Origin: Desulfobacterales bacterium
GTDB lineage: Bacteria; Desulfobacterota; Desulfobacteria; Desulfobacterales; JAHEIW01
Direction of reading: 5' to 3'
DNA length: 54,519 bases
Assembly (NCBI GenBank): GCA_020348305.1
Contig: CP070746.1
Span: 6,026,278-6,080,796, forward strand
Below are positions 27,773 through 36,638 of the stretch, in pieces; the stretch's first letter is position 1, and the number at the start of each line of letters is the position of its first letter. The translations under genes and the position numbers were made by a program. The notes below the pieces were generated by a model that ran no database searches, had not been told where the DNA came from, and was given only the letters and a program-made list of their open reading frames with translations.

Positions 27773-29884
27773 TTAATTATCCGGTTTGCCGAAGAGCTTC
27801 TTTAGTTTGCTTCCAATTCCGCCGGATTTTTTTTCTGACGTGCTCTCTTTCTCTTCCCTGGTTTTCTCTTTTGCTACGTTATCTTCTTGTTTTACGGCCT
27901 CAAGGGCTGCAGTACACGGGTGTTTTGTTCCCGATTCTTTACTGACCATGGTCGTAACAATCCCAAGCGGACCAAATAATGCCATACTCCCCAGGGTTTT
28001 GCCCAAGGTTAGTGCGGTTTGGGTGGTATCAATGGCAAGTGCAGGATTTGCTAGCGTGCCGCCTAAACGAAAAGGTTTGGCGAACTCACTCAAGCTGACA
28101 CTGACCTTACCGGTTGTTTCGGTACCAATTCCTTCTTTTGGTTTTGGTTGTAATCCAAAATTCAATTGTTCGGTTTTTAAATTGATTTGCCCCACGCCGG
28201 CCACCGTCATGCGGTTTGTATCCATCAGGAATACCTTGCTGTCGGCCATACCGTTTTCGATATTGAAGCGACAGACAAAGCAATTAATTTGAGCAAATTG
28301 TTGCTTTTCTTTTAATGGATTAAAAAGTCGAAAAAGACTGGCGCGCAGGTCTGCACCAATCATTTTGATATAGCGCGTGTTGATCAGACCCTCGCTCATG
28401 AGAACTTGGGTATGACCGCTGAGCTCGGCCATCAATGCCGCCACTGAATTACCCCGACTGGTGGCCCTGATGTCGGCGTTAATTTTACCATCAGCAGCAT
28501 CAGTGATATCCAAATCTTTGAGCATATTGCCGAGATCAAGCTCTTCAATCTTTAGCAACGTCGCCAAGGTCGGCTCCTTGTTGCGGGCGTTGAGGTCCAA
28601 ATTGCCGGTTAGTTTCCCATCGCCAATCGTTGCATCAAAGGGCTGAATTTTAAGATGGCCGTTTTCCAGATTCACATTCGTATCCATATTCTCTATTGCT
28701 ATTCGTGGCAGTAACAGTTGAGTGATGCGCAGATGGATAGAGGCATCGAATTGATTTAATGCGTCGAGTTGAAGCGGTGTGCTGGAAAAGACTTTGCCCG
28801 GTTTGCTTTTTGTCTTAGCAGACTGACTGTTAGCATTGTCGACTGGTTGATCTTGAGCCATCAGTAGTCGCAAATCCAGTCTTTCGGACGATAGTTTTGC
28901 TTCGATTCGCGGCCTTTTAGCGGATTGGTCGATGGCAATCAATCCGTTCATCTGGCTGTCGCTCAGTTTGGCTGAAAACTCAGAGATTTTCACGATTTTT
29001 GGAGATGAGGCCACAATATGCCCGGATAGACGGAACGGCCCTTTTACGGGAAGGGGTTCACCGGCAGTTTTTTCAAAGCTCGCGAGGTTTTCTGCTTGAA
29101 GATTCACATTGAGGTCAATTCCTTGCAGAGACAGTGGATCTTTGATCGTTCCTTTCAGTGAAATTTTGGCATTCATTGCCTGGGCAGTGAGTTCCACTGG
29201 CCACGGTTTCGCAGGATCCATTAAACCGTTTAAGGCGCCTAGACTTCCAGAGACCGAGAACGGGATTTTATTGTAAGCGCCGTTCATTTCGATATCCGCC
29301 GGTTTACCGAAAACTTTGGTCTTCAAAATGAGTTTATCTAAATTCAACGTTTGCGTTCGACCCGCATGGTGATCTTTGAAAATGAGTTGGGCCTTGTGTA
29401 TAATAATCTCATTAAGCATAAATACCTGTGATACGGACTTTGATTCTTCGTTTTCCTTTTCTTTTTTTGGTTTGGGCTTAGCTTCCTTCGATGTTTCGAA
29501 TTCTAAATTGGATTCTCCCGATTTGTTGATTTCCAGCATAAATTTTGGATCTACCAGGATAAGCCGACGCACAAGGATATCTCCTTTAATTAGCGGAAAA
29601 AGCGCAATCTGAACTTCCAGGCGTTTGAGGATTGCCATTTGAGGTTCGGAACCCCAAGGCGCATTTTGAAACGCCACGTTTTGTATTGCTAATTTAGGCC
29701 TAAGACCAATCTTTAAATCAATTTCGCCACCGAGGGTTAATTCACGACCGGTAGCTTTTTTTACTGCCTGGGTGATCTTTGGTTTCAGCTTGTTATAGTC
29801 GTAAGAGGCAACAATGATGCTGATCGATACAAATAAACCGATCACCACAACTGCAAATGTTCCAAGAATCCATTTCCAGCGCAT
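27773..29884 (-). CDS. AsmA family protein
   Basis: 703 residues after GGAGG. A single membrane helix (about 5-27) is followed by the AsmA N-terminal region (ATGRELTLGGEIDLKIG, then NVAFQNAPWG), a long beta-rich periplasmic body and the C-terminal AsmA module ending with FGPLGIVTTMV. A charged low-complexity tail follows. AsmA proteins form bridge-like structures thought to move phospholipid between the membranes. The Lys/Glu-rich insert near 135-150 and the tail are unusual but not diagnostic. It stands alone. Confidence 0.9.
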   Translation of the reverse strand: MRWKWILGTFAVVVIGLFVSISIIVASYDYNKLKPKITQAVKKATGRELTLGGEIDLKIGLRPKLAIQNVAFQNAPWGSEPQMAILKRLEVQIALFPLIKGDILVRRLILVDPKFMLEINKSGESNLEFETSKEAKPKPKKEKENEESKSVSQVFMLNEIIIHKAQLIFKDHHAGRTQTLNLDKLILKTKVFGKPADIEMNGAYNKIPFSVSGSLGALNGLMDPAKPWPVELTAQAMNAKISLKGTIKDPLSLQGIDLNVNLQAENLASFEKTAGEPLPVKGPFRLSGHIVASSPKIVKISEFSAKLSDSQMNGLIAIDQSAKRPRIEAKLSSERLDLRLLMAQDQPVDNANSQSAKTKSKPGKVFSSTPLQLDALNQFDASIHLRITQLLLPRIAIENMDTNVNLENGHLKIQPFDATIGDGKLTGNLDLNARNKEPTLATLLKIEELDLGNMLKDLDITDAADGKINADIRATSRGNSVAALMAELSGHTQVLMSEGLINTRYIKMIGADLRASLFRLFNPLKEKQQFAQINCFVCRFNIENGMADSKVFLMDTNRMTVAGVGQINLKTEQLNFGLQPKPKEGIGTETTGKVSVSLSEFAKPFRLGGTLANPALAIDTTQTALTLGKTLGSMALFGPLGIVTTMVSKESGTKHPCTAALEAVKQEDNVAKEKTREEKESTSEKKSGGIGSKLKKLFGKPDN

Positions 29885-29982
29885 TTAAATCCTCCTACCT
29901 GAATTGGTTAGCTTTTTCATGATGCGGAAGAAGACCAAATTCTTCTCAGGTTCTATCACTCCGTCTAAAGTTGACCAAATAT

Positions 29983-31206
29983 TCAGCTATTTTTCAGATA
30001 AGTATCAATTATAATTTCAGATCTCAGCGTACGATGTACCGGGCATCGGTCGGCAATTTTTATCAACCGTTGTCTTTGCTCATGATCAAGGGGGCCATCC
30101 AATTCGATTTCCCGCTCGATTTTGTCCAGCACACCTTCTTTTAATTCACAATCTTTGCAATCGCTGGCATGGATTTTTTGATGTTTCAATCGAGTGCTTG
30201 TGGATTCAAGGGGCCAGCCTTTGCGGTCCGCATACATGCGAAGCGTCATGGACGTACAAGCGCCGAGTGCGGCAACTAAATAATCGTAAGGCGTCGGCCC
30301 TAAATTCGTTCCCCCTGCTGGGATGGGTTCATCGGCAACCAGACTGTGATTGTTGACCTGAATTTCGGTTGCCAGTCCGGACCGGCCGATGCTCGCTACC
30401 ACTCGATTGTCTGCGATGTTTTTTGGTTTGTTTTCTTCACGATGAACATCAAGGTATTTAACCGCCCAGGCCGCGATAACCGAACCGACATATTGGGAGT
30501 CGTTTGAATTCGTCAGCAGGTGATCTGCTTGATCCAGCGATATAAAGCTTTTTGGATGCCGCGCGGCTTGAAAGATTTGAGCGGCATGTTCGATACCGAC
30601 AACCTCGTCGATGGGGGAATGGAAAATCAAAAGGGCTTTATCGAGTTTACGGAGGGTTTCCTGCAAATTGACAACGGTCAATTCATCGAGGAACTGCTTT
30701 TTGATTCTAAAGGTTCTTCCGGCCAAACGGACCTCGGCTTCTCCCTGACGTTCTATTATTTCTTTCGTACTGCCCAATGCATGTTGGACATGGCCGGGAT
30801 CTGCCGGCGCGGCGATCGTCACCACTGCCTGTGATGATGGAATCGCAGACGCCGCCTGGAGCACTGCAGCGCCGCCGAATGAATGCCCGATTAAGATCTG
30901 GGGTGCTTCAAAATTAGACTTCATAAACTGCGCTGCGGCAACAAGGTCGCCGACGTTTGACGAAAAGTTGGTATCGGCAAAATCACCTTCACTCTCGCCA
31001 AGCCCTGTAAAATCAAATCTCAATACGGCGATTCCTTCGCGAGTCAGGGCACGGCTAATATGGGCGATGGCTTTAAGATTTTTCGAACAGGTAAAGCAAT
31101 GAGCGAAAAGCGCATATGCCAATGGTTTTCCATCTAGTGGTAGATCCAAACGGGCTGAAAGTTTTTGACCGGTTTTATTCGTAAATTGCAATTTTTTATA
31201 TTGCAT
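29983..31206 (-). CDS. Alpha/beta hydrolase-OsmC fusion protein
   Basis: 407 residues after AAGGAG. Residues 1-255 are a serine hydrolase: nucleophile elbow GHSFGG near 107, Asp in HSPIDEVV and His in DQADHLL. Residues 265-405 are an OsmC domain with the two conserved cysteines, in LGACTSMTLRMYADRKG and in DRCPVHRTL. OsmC/Ohr proteins reduce organic hydroperoxides. The fusion occurs in several bacteria and is thought to release and detoxify oxidised acyl esters. It lies downstream of the GrdB-family selenoprotein on the same strand, separated by two hairpins. Confidence 0.92.
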   Translation of the reverse strand: MQYKKLQFTNKTGQKLSARLDLPLDGKPLAYALFAHCFTCSKNLKAIAHISRALTREGIAVLRFDFTGLGESEGDFADTNFSSNVGDLVAAAQFMKSNFEAPQILIGHSFGGAAVLQAASAIPSSQAVVTIAAPADPGHVQHALGSTKEIIERQGEAEVRLAGRTFRIKKQFLDELTVVNLQETLRKLDKALLIFHSPIDEVVGIEHAAQIFQAARHPKSFISLDQADHLLTNSNDSQYVGSVIAAWAVKYLDVHREENKPKNIADNRVVASIGRSGLATEIQVNNHSLVADEPIPAGGTNLGPTPYDYLVAALGACTSMTLRMYADRKGWPLESTSTRLKHQKIHASDCKDCELKEGVLDKIEREIELDGPLDHEQRQRLIKIADRCPVHRTLRSEIIIDTYLKNS

Positions 31207-31299
31207 GGTTGCTCCTTATCCGCCTTCCGAATTCGGACTCGGCTGTCTTCGACCCCGAGCTCAGACCGAAGAAAGCTCTTCGCAGGTCGATTTCGAGCA

Positions 31300-31345
31300 G
31301 AGTCGGCCTCCGTGCCGACTCAAAACGGCAGCCACAGAGGGCTGC
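31300..31345. repeat. Two tandem hairpins in a phrase-repeat spacer
   Basis: GAGTCGGC and GCCGACTC (31300-31321, 6-base loop) are followed by GCAGCC and GGCTGC (31328-31345, 6-base loop). They directly follow the stop of the selenoprotein gene on the minus strand and fill a 140-base spacer. There is no U-tract. They may be a REP-like element that also stabilises or ends the upstream transcript. Confidence 0.65.
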
Positions 31346-31346
31346 T

Positions 31347-32090
31347 CTACTGCGGATGGTAATCTATAATAGCAGGCGGAGTTAATGTTCGATCCTCCAA
31401 TAGTTTTAATGCAGCGTCGAGCACGGCATGCTGTTTTTCCGGATCATTGGGAGTGTCCATCGGATAGCCATGAGGGAAGGGGACCCATAAGGCACGCGGA
31501 GGCCTTACCTTTTCGGCCACCATGCGCAACAATTGTACCGTTACGGTTGAAATTCCGCGACGTTCTAGTTCGGCTGCCACCAAGCCCACGGCCTGGTTGC
31601 ACATCGGTCAAACCGGAACAAGGATCACAATGTTCACCTTATCATCCACCAATCGCTGCACGGCTTCCGGGGCGGTTCTTTTTTTTAATCGTCCTGGAGC
31701 TGTTATCGATCCCATGAATGACAAATGGCGGTGATTCATTTGTCCAATACGCCCCGATCCTTGCAGTTCCCGCAATCTGTCGATCGGAAAAGCAAGGTTC
31801 GGGTCCTCACGCATTCCTGTATGGTTGAACATCTTACTGCGGTGGGATTCGACCAGCGTTGGGACATCAACATCCGATGGTATATCGCGAAAACTGGTAT
31901 CGCCACCTCGAATAGAATCATCAAACGGTTTTTGTTCGGGTGCGACAAACCCGGCACTGCAAACAAGAGCTACGTTACATTCCCGAAGAGGTTTTTCCAA
32001 AGGCGTCCAGGGCACCGGATCGATGCGGCGCCACGGGTAGGTTTTCAGGAACAAACGATATTTGAACGAGAATTCACTGAGATCGCCCAT
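31347..32090 (-). CDS. Selenoprotein, glycine/betaine/sarcosine/D-proline reductase selenoprotein B family
   Basis: One 247-residue protein if the in-frame TGA at 31608-31610 is read as selenocysteine (Sec161). The frame continues without any shift on both sides: VNIVILVPV, Sec, PMCNQAVGLVAAELERRG. This gives a UxxC redox motif at the place where GrdB-family proteins carry Sec or Cys. The N-terminal half has SAGFV, DDSIRGGDTSFRDIP and NHRHLSFMG, typical of the short proteobacterial GrdB-like proteins. A hairpin suited to SECIS function begins 11 bases after the TGA. No GrdA, GrdC or Prd subunits are nearby, so it is probably a stand-alone thiol/selenol redox protein and not part of glycine reductase. 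The start has only a weak ribosome binding site. Confidence 0.88.
31579..31597 (-). promoter_or_regulatory. Candidate bacterial SECIS hairpin
   Basis: ACCAGGCC, loop GTG, GGCTTGGT: eight base pairs including one G-U, with the apical G-U-G 19-21 bases after the UGA. The position and G/U loop fit bacterial SECIS elements bound by SelB. Confidence 0.65.
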
Positions 32091-32566
32091 TATTATTCAT
32101 TTCTTAGTTTTGTATTTCTTTACCGATAGCGATGTAAATCTATCAATAAATCTAAAATTTCGGATTAATTTCTTGTGATCTAATTTGACTTGAGCTATAA
32201 AATTTGCTCAATACTGTCGGGTACTTCCAACACCGATGCATATTACTGATTTACAACCGACCACTGACCACAGACAACGGAAACAATTGAGTTTCACTCA
32301 ATTGAGGTATAAATATGTCATCTACCACTTATCTATAAGGCAATTCAATGCGCGCGTCCAGATCAAATTTCAAACATAGATCCAGTTTTGTTTTTACACT
32401 CGACTAGTTACTTTTGAGTGGTCAAATATTGAACAAGATTCATAAATTTGATCGCTTGACAATTATCTTTTGCTTCTATAAACATAAAATCACGTCAGTG
32501 TAAAAACATCTAGCAATGGTCGTTCAAACCCACAACCCCAGTAACAAAAAGAAAGGAGGATAAGCT
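32091..32566. other. Regulatory spacer before the Liv operon
   Basis: 476 bases between divergent genes. It holds palindrome copy 3 (32284-32304) with its flanking phrase, a perfect 12-bp inverted repeat TGTTTTTACACT / AGTGTAAAAACA (32389-32400 and 32497-32508), and between these arms a possible promoter, TTGACA (32456) with TATAAA (32477, spacing 15). AAAGGAGG at 32551-32560 is the ribosome binding site of the binding-protein gene. Confidence 0.5.
32284..32304. repeat. Intergenic palindrome, copy 3
   Basis: CAATTGAGT, loop TTC, exact complement: nine base pairs, same core and loop as copy 2 at 11156. Its upstream flank contains CAGACAACGGA, also present before copy 2. Confidence 0.7.
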
Positions 32567-33841
32567 ATGAAAATAATAAATAGTAGGGTTCTGCTGATAT
32601 TGCTGGTTGCGGTCTTACTTATATTACCCGGCAAATTGGCCTTGGCTGAAGAACCCATCACGATTGGCGCTCCGCTTTCTACGGCGTTTCTTTACGGATG
32701 GGATGCTGAAAGAGGGATTACCTTGGCAGTTGAGGAGATCAATGCCGCCGGGGGCGTAAAGGTAGCAGGTACAAAACGTCCGTTTAAAGTTGAAGTCATT
32801 GACACCAGAGATCTGGAGCCGGGCGTGCCGGTCAGTGAGGCCCTTTTGGCAGTGGAAAAGCTGATTTTAGAGAAAAAAGCCGACTTTATCATGGGCGGAC
32901 CGGTGCGTTCGGAAGCCGGCCTGGCTGCCATGGATTTACTCTCTAAATATAAGAAGATATCCATTTTGACCACCGGTGTGTTGACACCGGCGTACCATGC
33001 ACGCGTTGCCGAGAACTACGATAAATATAAATATCTGTTTCGAATTACCGGTGAAGCGAAGTGGATTGCGATTGGCGAGCAAATTCCCGCCTTGTTAAAG
33101 ATAGGGGAGAAGTTCGGCCTCAATCGGTTGTATATAATGATCCAGGACGTGGCCCATGCGCGTGCCTTTGGCAATATCTTTGCCAAGGTAATGGCTCAGA
33201 AAGGATGGACGGTCATTGGAGAACCTGAGATATATCCAACCGGTTCCACCGATTTTTCCATGGGACTGTTGAAAGCCCGCAGAGAAAAGGCCCAGGTTAT
33301 CATCATATGCATGGATATGCCGGAAAGTTCTATTCTGCTTAAGCAATGGTATGACATGAAGGTCCCGGCGCTTCCATTCGGTTCCATTATTGCCGCAGCC
33401 GAGCAGCCGGGTTTCTGGAAAGCATCCGAGGGAAAGGGTGAATATGCCCTGGCAAATGTGGTCAATGCCGGCAATGCACCGTCGAATGCGTCCGATTGGA
33501 CTATGAAGTTTTATGATGCGTATGCGAAGCGATGGGGTGTAGAACCCGAAGGGTACGGTACGTCCAGCAGTTATATGGCCGTTTATGTTTTGAAGGAGGC
33601 CATTGAAAAGGCCGGTACCCTGGATTCCGATGCTGTTGTGACGGCCCTGGAAAAGACAGATATGATGGGCGTCTATGGTCGCATCAAATTCGATCCCAAA
33701 AGCCACCAGGTCGTTCCCAGCCTGGATCCGAATGAAGGTGCCGTGGGTACGATCTTTCAGTGGCAGGCCGGCAAACGAGTGGTGGTGTTTCCGGATAGTA
33801 TCGCCATGGGAGAAATCAAACTGCCGCCCTGGATGAAATAG
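32567..33841 (+). CDS. Liv-type ABC transporter substrate-binding protein
   Basis: 424 residues after a strong AAAGGAGG. The signal peptide ends near 28 (ALAEEPITIGA). The mature part is a type I periplasmic binding protein of the LivJ/LivK group: GAPLSTAFLYGWDAERGI, VEEINAAGG and a C-terminal GRIKFDPKSHQV. It captures the substrate for the membrane components encoded by the next four genes. The acyl-CoA ligase at the operon end suggests an organic acid as ligand, not an amino acid. A strong inverted repeat follows the gene. Confidence 0.9.
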   Translation: MKIINSRVLLILLVAVLLILPGKLALAEEPITIGAPLSTAFLYGWDAERGITLAVEEINAAGGVKVAGTKRPFKVEVIDTRDLEPGVPVSEALLAVEKLILEKKADFIMGGPVRSEAGLAAMDLLSKYKKISILTTGVLTPAYHARVAENYDKYKYLFRITGEAKWIAIGEQIPALLKIGEKFGLNRLYIMIQDVAHARAFGNIFAKVMAQKGWTVIGEPEIYPTGSTDFSMGLLKARREKAQVIIICMDMPESSILLKQWYDMKVPALPFGSIIAAAEQPGFWKASEGKGEYALANVVNAGNAPSNASDWTMKFYDAYAKRWGVEPEGYGTSSSYMAVYVLKEAIEKAGTLDSDAVVTALEKTDMMGVYGRIKFDPKSHQVVPSLDPNEGAVGTIFQWQAGKRVVVFPDSIAMGEIKLPPWMK

Positions 33842-33895
33842 TTTTTCCGAGTTCCGAGTTCCGGGTTACGGGTTTCGCGGTTCGCATTCCGCGTT

Positions 33896-33957
33896 GCGTG
33901 GTGTGTGGTACTCTGTCTGTGTGTCTTCTAACGCGCAACCCGTACCACGCACCGCGC
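33896..33957 (+). repeat. 16-bp inverted repeat between binding-protein and livH genes
   Basis: The arms at 33896-33911 (GCGTGGTGTGTGGTAC) and 33942-33957 (GTACCACGCACCGCGC) pair at all 16 positions in RNA, two of them G-U, around a 30-base loop. It could protect the binding-protein message or reduce read-through, so that the periplasmic component is made in excess. The spacer is otherwise made of repeated GTTCCGAG/GGGTT-type phrases. Confidence 0.65.
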
Positions 33958-33973
33958 ACCAATTAGTAACATC

Positions 33974-34852
33974 ATGGATATACTCATTGAAATACTCATT
34001 TACGGTTCGATCCACAGTATTACCCTGGCCCTGATGGCCCTTGGATTCGCTTTGGTATATGGCACCAGCCGGGTACCGAATTTCGCTCATGGTGCCCTTT
34101 ATATCATCTGTGGATTTATCGCCTGGAGCTTTCTCAAAAAATGGGGAGTTAATTATTACCTCAGCATTGTTTTGTCGATCATGGTCATCGGATTGATTGG
34201 TGCATTGATTTACCAGTTTATCCTGATTCGCGTGCGCGGGATGGCCATTTCTGAAATCATCGCCTCCTATGCCATAGGACTGGCCATTCTGGAAGGACTG
34301 CGCTGGGGGGGATTTAAGGGTATGACCTATACGCTGCCTACCTTTATCCAGGGAACAATATTCATTGCCGGCGTGCCGGTGGATCTGCATCGCATCGTGG
34401 TTCTGATCTGCGGTGCAGCATTGGTTGGTTTCCTTTGGGTTTTTACGCATTTTACACGGATCGGTCTGGCATTGCGCGGGATGGCACAGGATGAGCGGGC
34501 AGCCCTGATGCTGGGCATCGATTCCGACCGCATGGCCGTGGTGGCAATGGCATTCGGTTCCATGCTGGCCGGTCTGGCTGCAGCGCTTTTGCTACCGCTG
34601 GGCAACATTGTCGTGGAAACCGGCTATAATGTATTAATTTTAGCTATTGCCGTCTGCATTGTCGGCGGCCTGGGTAGCTGGATGGGAGCAGTGCTGGCTG
34701 CATTGTTGATTGGGTTTGCCCAGATTTTAACCGAAGTTTATCTGGGAACCCATTTCAAGTCGGTGATCGCTCTGCTGGCCATCATTGTGACCCTGATTTT
34801 AAGGCCTTCGGGGCTCTTCGGTCGACAGAAGGAGTTGGAAGAACGCGTATGA
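33974..34852 (+). CDS. ABC transporter permease, LivH family
   Basis: 292 residues, about eight membrane helices. LivH marks are HSITLALMALGFALVYG near the N-terminus and the cytoplasmic EAA-like loop TRIGLALRGMAQDERAALMLG. One of two pore subunits. Its TGA overlaps the livM start (ATGA at 34849). No clear ribosome binding site precedes the ATG. Confidence 0.9.
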   Translation: MDILIEILIYGSIHSITLALMALGFALVYGTSRVPNFAHGALYIICGFIAWSFLKKWGVNYYLSIVLSIMVIGLIGALIYQFILIRVRGMAISEIIASYAIGLAILEGLRWGGFKGMTYTLPTFIQGTIFIAGVPVDLHRIVVLICGAALVGFLWVFTHFTRIGLALRGMAQDERAALMLGIDSDRMAVVAMAFGSMLAGLAAALLLPLGNIVVETGYNVLILAIAVCIVGGLGSWMGAVLAALLIGFAQILTEVYLGTHFKSVIALLAIIVTLILRPSGLFGRQKELEERV

Positions 34853-35853
34853 ATGCAAATTCTGAACAGCGCCGCAGGGAAAGATTGGATCGCGGCATAA
34901 AAGTTCGTTCCGACGGAATCTATTCCCTCATGTCTTACCGTGAACTATGCTATCTGGTGCTACCCAGAGCTGTGCTGATTACCGGGATGCTGATCCTGCC
35001 CCTGGTTGTACCGACTTACTGGCAAAAGGTGGTTTCCTATGTCTGTATCTACGCCCTGTTGACCCTGAGCTTTGATTTTCTAGCCCACTTTGTGGGCCTT
35101 GTGTCTCTGGGCGGCGCTTTTTTTGTCGGTACCGGGGGATATTTTGCAGCGATTCTGAATACGGTTCTGGGATTACCGCCGTTGCTGTCCATCCCTATTG
35201 CCACCATACTGGGTGCATTTATCTGTACCCTGCTTTTGCTTCCCTGCCTGCCTTTGAGGGGGGTTTACTTTGCGATCGTTACGCTGATGTACCCGCTTCT
35301 GTTTACACGGGTCATAGAGGCGCTGAATATCCTCGGCGGTACCGACGGGATGGTCGGTGTTACCAATTTTACCAACCATTATTTTATTATCATCATGTTG
35401 CTCGCTTTCCTGTTCGGCATTCGCAGGCTGGTGAATCAGGATCTGGGTCTGGTGTTAAGAGCCGTTAAGGACAACGACCAGGCGGTCAGAGCATCGGGTA
35501 TGAGTATTACCTATTACAAAACAATCGCCGTATTCATCGGCTCCGTCATGGGCTGTCTGGCGGGTGCCTATCTGGCCCATGTATTCGAATGGGCGGGGTT
35601 ATCGTCGTTTGCGCTGGATTTCTCGATTCTTCCGATCGCGGCGACGGTAATCGGCGGTGCCGGAACACTGGTGGGCCCGGTGCTGGGGGCCTTTATTCTG
35701 GTACCGCTGAATGAATGGCTGCGGGATTTTGGGACCCTGCGCATCGTCATTTATGCCTTAATTCTGCTGGCGTTTATCGTTTTTCGCAGTGAGGGAATTA
35801 TGGTCTACGGCATGCGCAAATATCATCAATTTGAGAAATGGGTAAAGGTATGA
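34849..35853 (+). CDS. ABC transporter permease, LivM family
   Basis: 334 residues. After a charged N-terminal 35 residues come about nine membrane helices. The family marks are YALLTLSFDFLAHFVGLVSL and the loop LVLRAVKDNDQAVRASGM, which contacts the ATPases. It pairs with the LivH protein. Both ends overlap neighbours by ATGA, showing tight translational coupling. Confidence 0.9.
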   Translation: MNANSEQRRRERLDRGIKVRSDGIYSLMSYRELCYLVLPRAVLITGMLILPLVVPTYWQKVVSYVCIYALLTLSFDFLAHFVGLVSLGGAFFVGTGGYFAAILNTVLGLPPLLSIPIATILGAFICTLLLLPCLPLRGVYFAIVTLMYPLLFTRVIEALNILGGTDGMVGVTNFTNHYFIIIMLLAFLFGIRRLVNQDLGLVLRAVKDNDQAVRASGMSITYYKTIAVFIGSVMGCLAGAYLAHVFEWAGLSSFALDFSILPIAATVIGGAGTLVGPVLGAFILVPLNEWLRDFGTLRIVIYALILLAFIVFRSEGIMVYGMRKYHQFEKWVKV

Positions 35854-36638
35854 GCACTGCGCCACTTCTTCAGATAAACCAGGTGACCAAGACATTTGGG
35901 GGTGTTTTTGCGTTGAACGAAGTGAGCCTCGATCTGCACGAAGGCGAAATCCTGGGTATCATCGGGCCGAACGGATCCGGCAAGACGACCCTGGTCAACT
36001 GCATTACCGGATTTCTCGAGCTCACCGCCGGAGAGGTCCTGTTTCGCGGAAAGGTCATTTCCGGAAAAGCTGCGCACAAAATTGCGGATATGGGAATTAC
36101 GCGAACCTTTCAGATCATGCGCCCCTATTACAGCCTGCCGGCCTATAAAAACCTGGTGATTCCTTTATTTGCTCCCAGAGCCCGGCGCACCGGCGGCTGG
36201 AGAGGCGGAGGCAAACTGGGTGATCGCAATACCGTCAGCATCGATATATTGGAAGAACTGGGTTTTGAAAGAGAATCATTTGTTCCTTACAAAATGGCAT
36301 CAAATCTACCCACCGGCTATCTGAAGCGCCTGGAACTGGCGCGCTGTCTGGCCTTAAATCCTGAAATTATCATCTGCGATGAAGTGTTCTCCGGATTGAG
36401 CATGAGCGAGATTGCCAGCATGGTACCGCTTATCGAGCGCCTGCAAATGGAAGGCATTACCCTGATAATGATCGAACATCGCCTCAGGGAGCTTTTCCGG
36501 GTGGCCAATCGCATCATGGTATTGAATTTCGGTGAAAAACTCATGGAAGGAACGGCTGAAGAGGTCATGGCGGACGAGAAAGTCAAAGAAGCATATTTCG
36601 GCTCCGAGGAGGTTGAGGAGGTAATGGAACATGCTTGA
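35850..36638 (+). CDS. ABC transporter ATP-binding protein, LivG family
   Basis: 262 residues, starting at ATG 35850, which overlaps the livM stop; an in-frame ATG 35838 is less likely. Walker A is GPNGSGKT near 37. The signature region reads LPTGYLKRLELAR in place of the usual LPYGQQRRLEIAR, and Walker B is IIICDEV with Val where Pro is usual. These are mild departures that still allow ATP hydrolysis. It forms a heterodimer with LivF. Confidence 0.9.
   Translation: MSTAPLLQINQVTKTFGGVFALNEVSLDLHEGEILGIIGPNGSGKTTLVNCITGFLELTAGEVLFRGKVISGKAAHKIADMGITRTFQIMRPYYSLPAYKNLVIPLFAPRARRTGGWRGGGKLGDRNTVSIDILEELGFERESFVPYKMASNLPTGYLKRLELARCLALNPEIIICDEVFSGLSMSEIASMVPLIERLQMEGITLIMIEHRLRELFRVANRIMVLNFGEKLMEGTAEEVMADEKVKEAYFGSEEVEEVMEHA

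Noticed and set aside
31608..32090. Separate short gene ending at TGA 31608, with another gene from 31604
   Set aside because: The frame is continuous, the UxxC motif is complete and a hairpin follows, so one selenoprotein explains both better.
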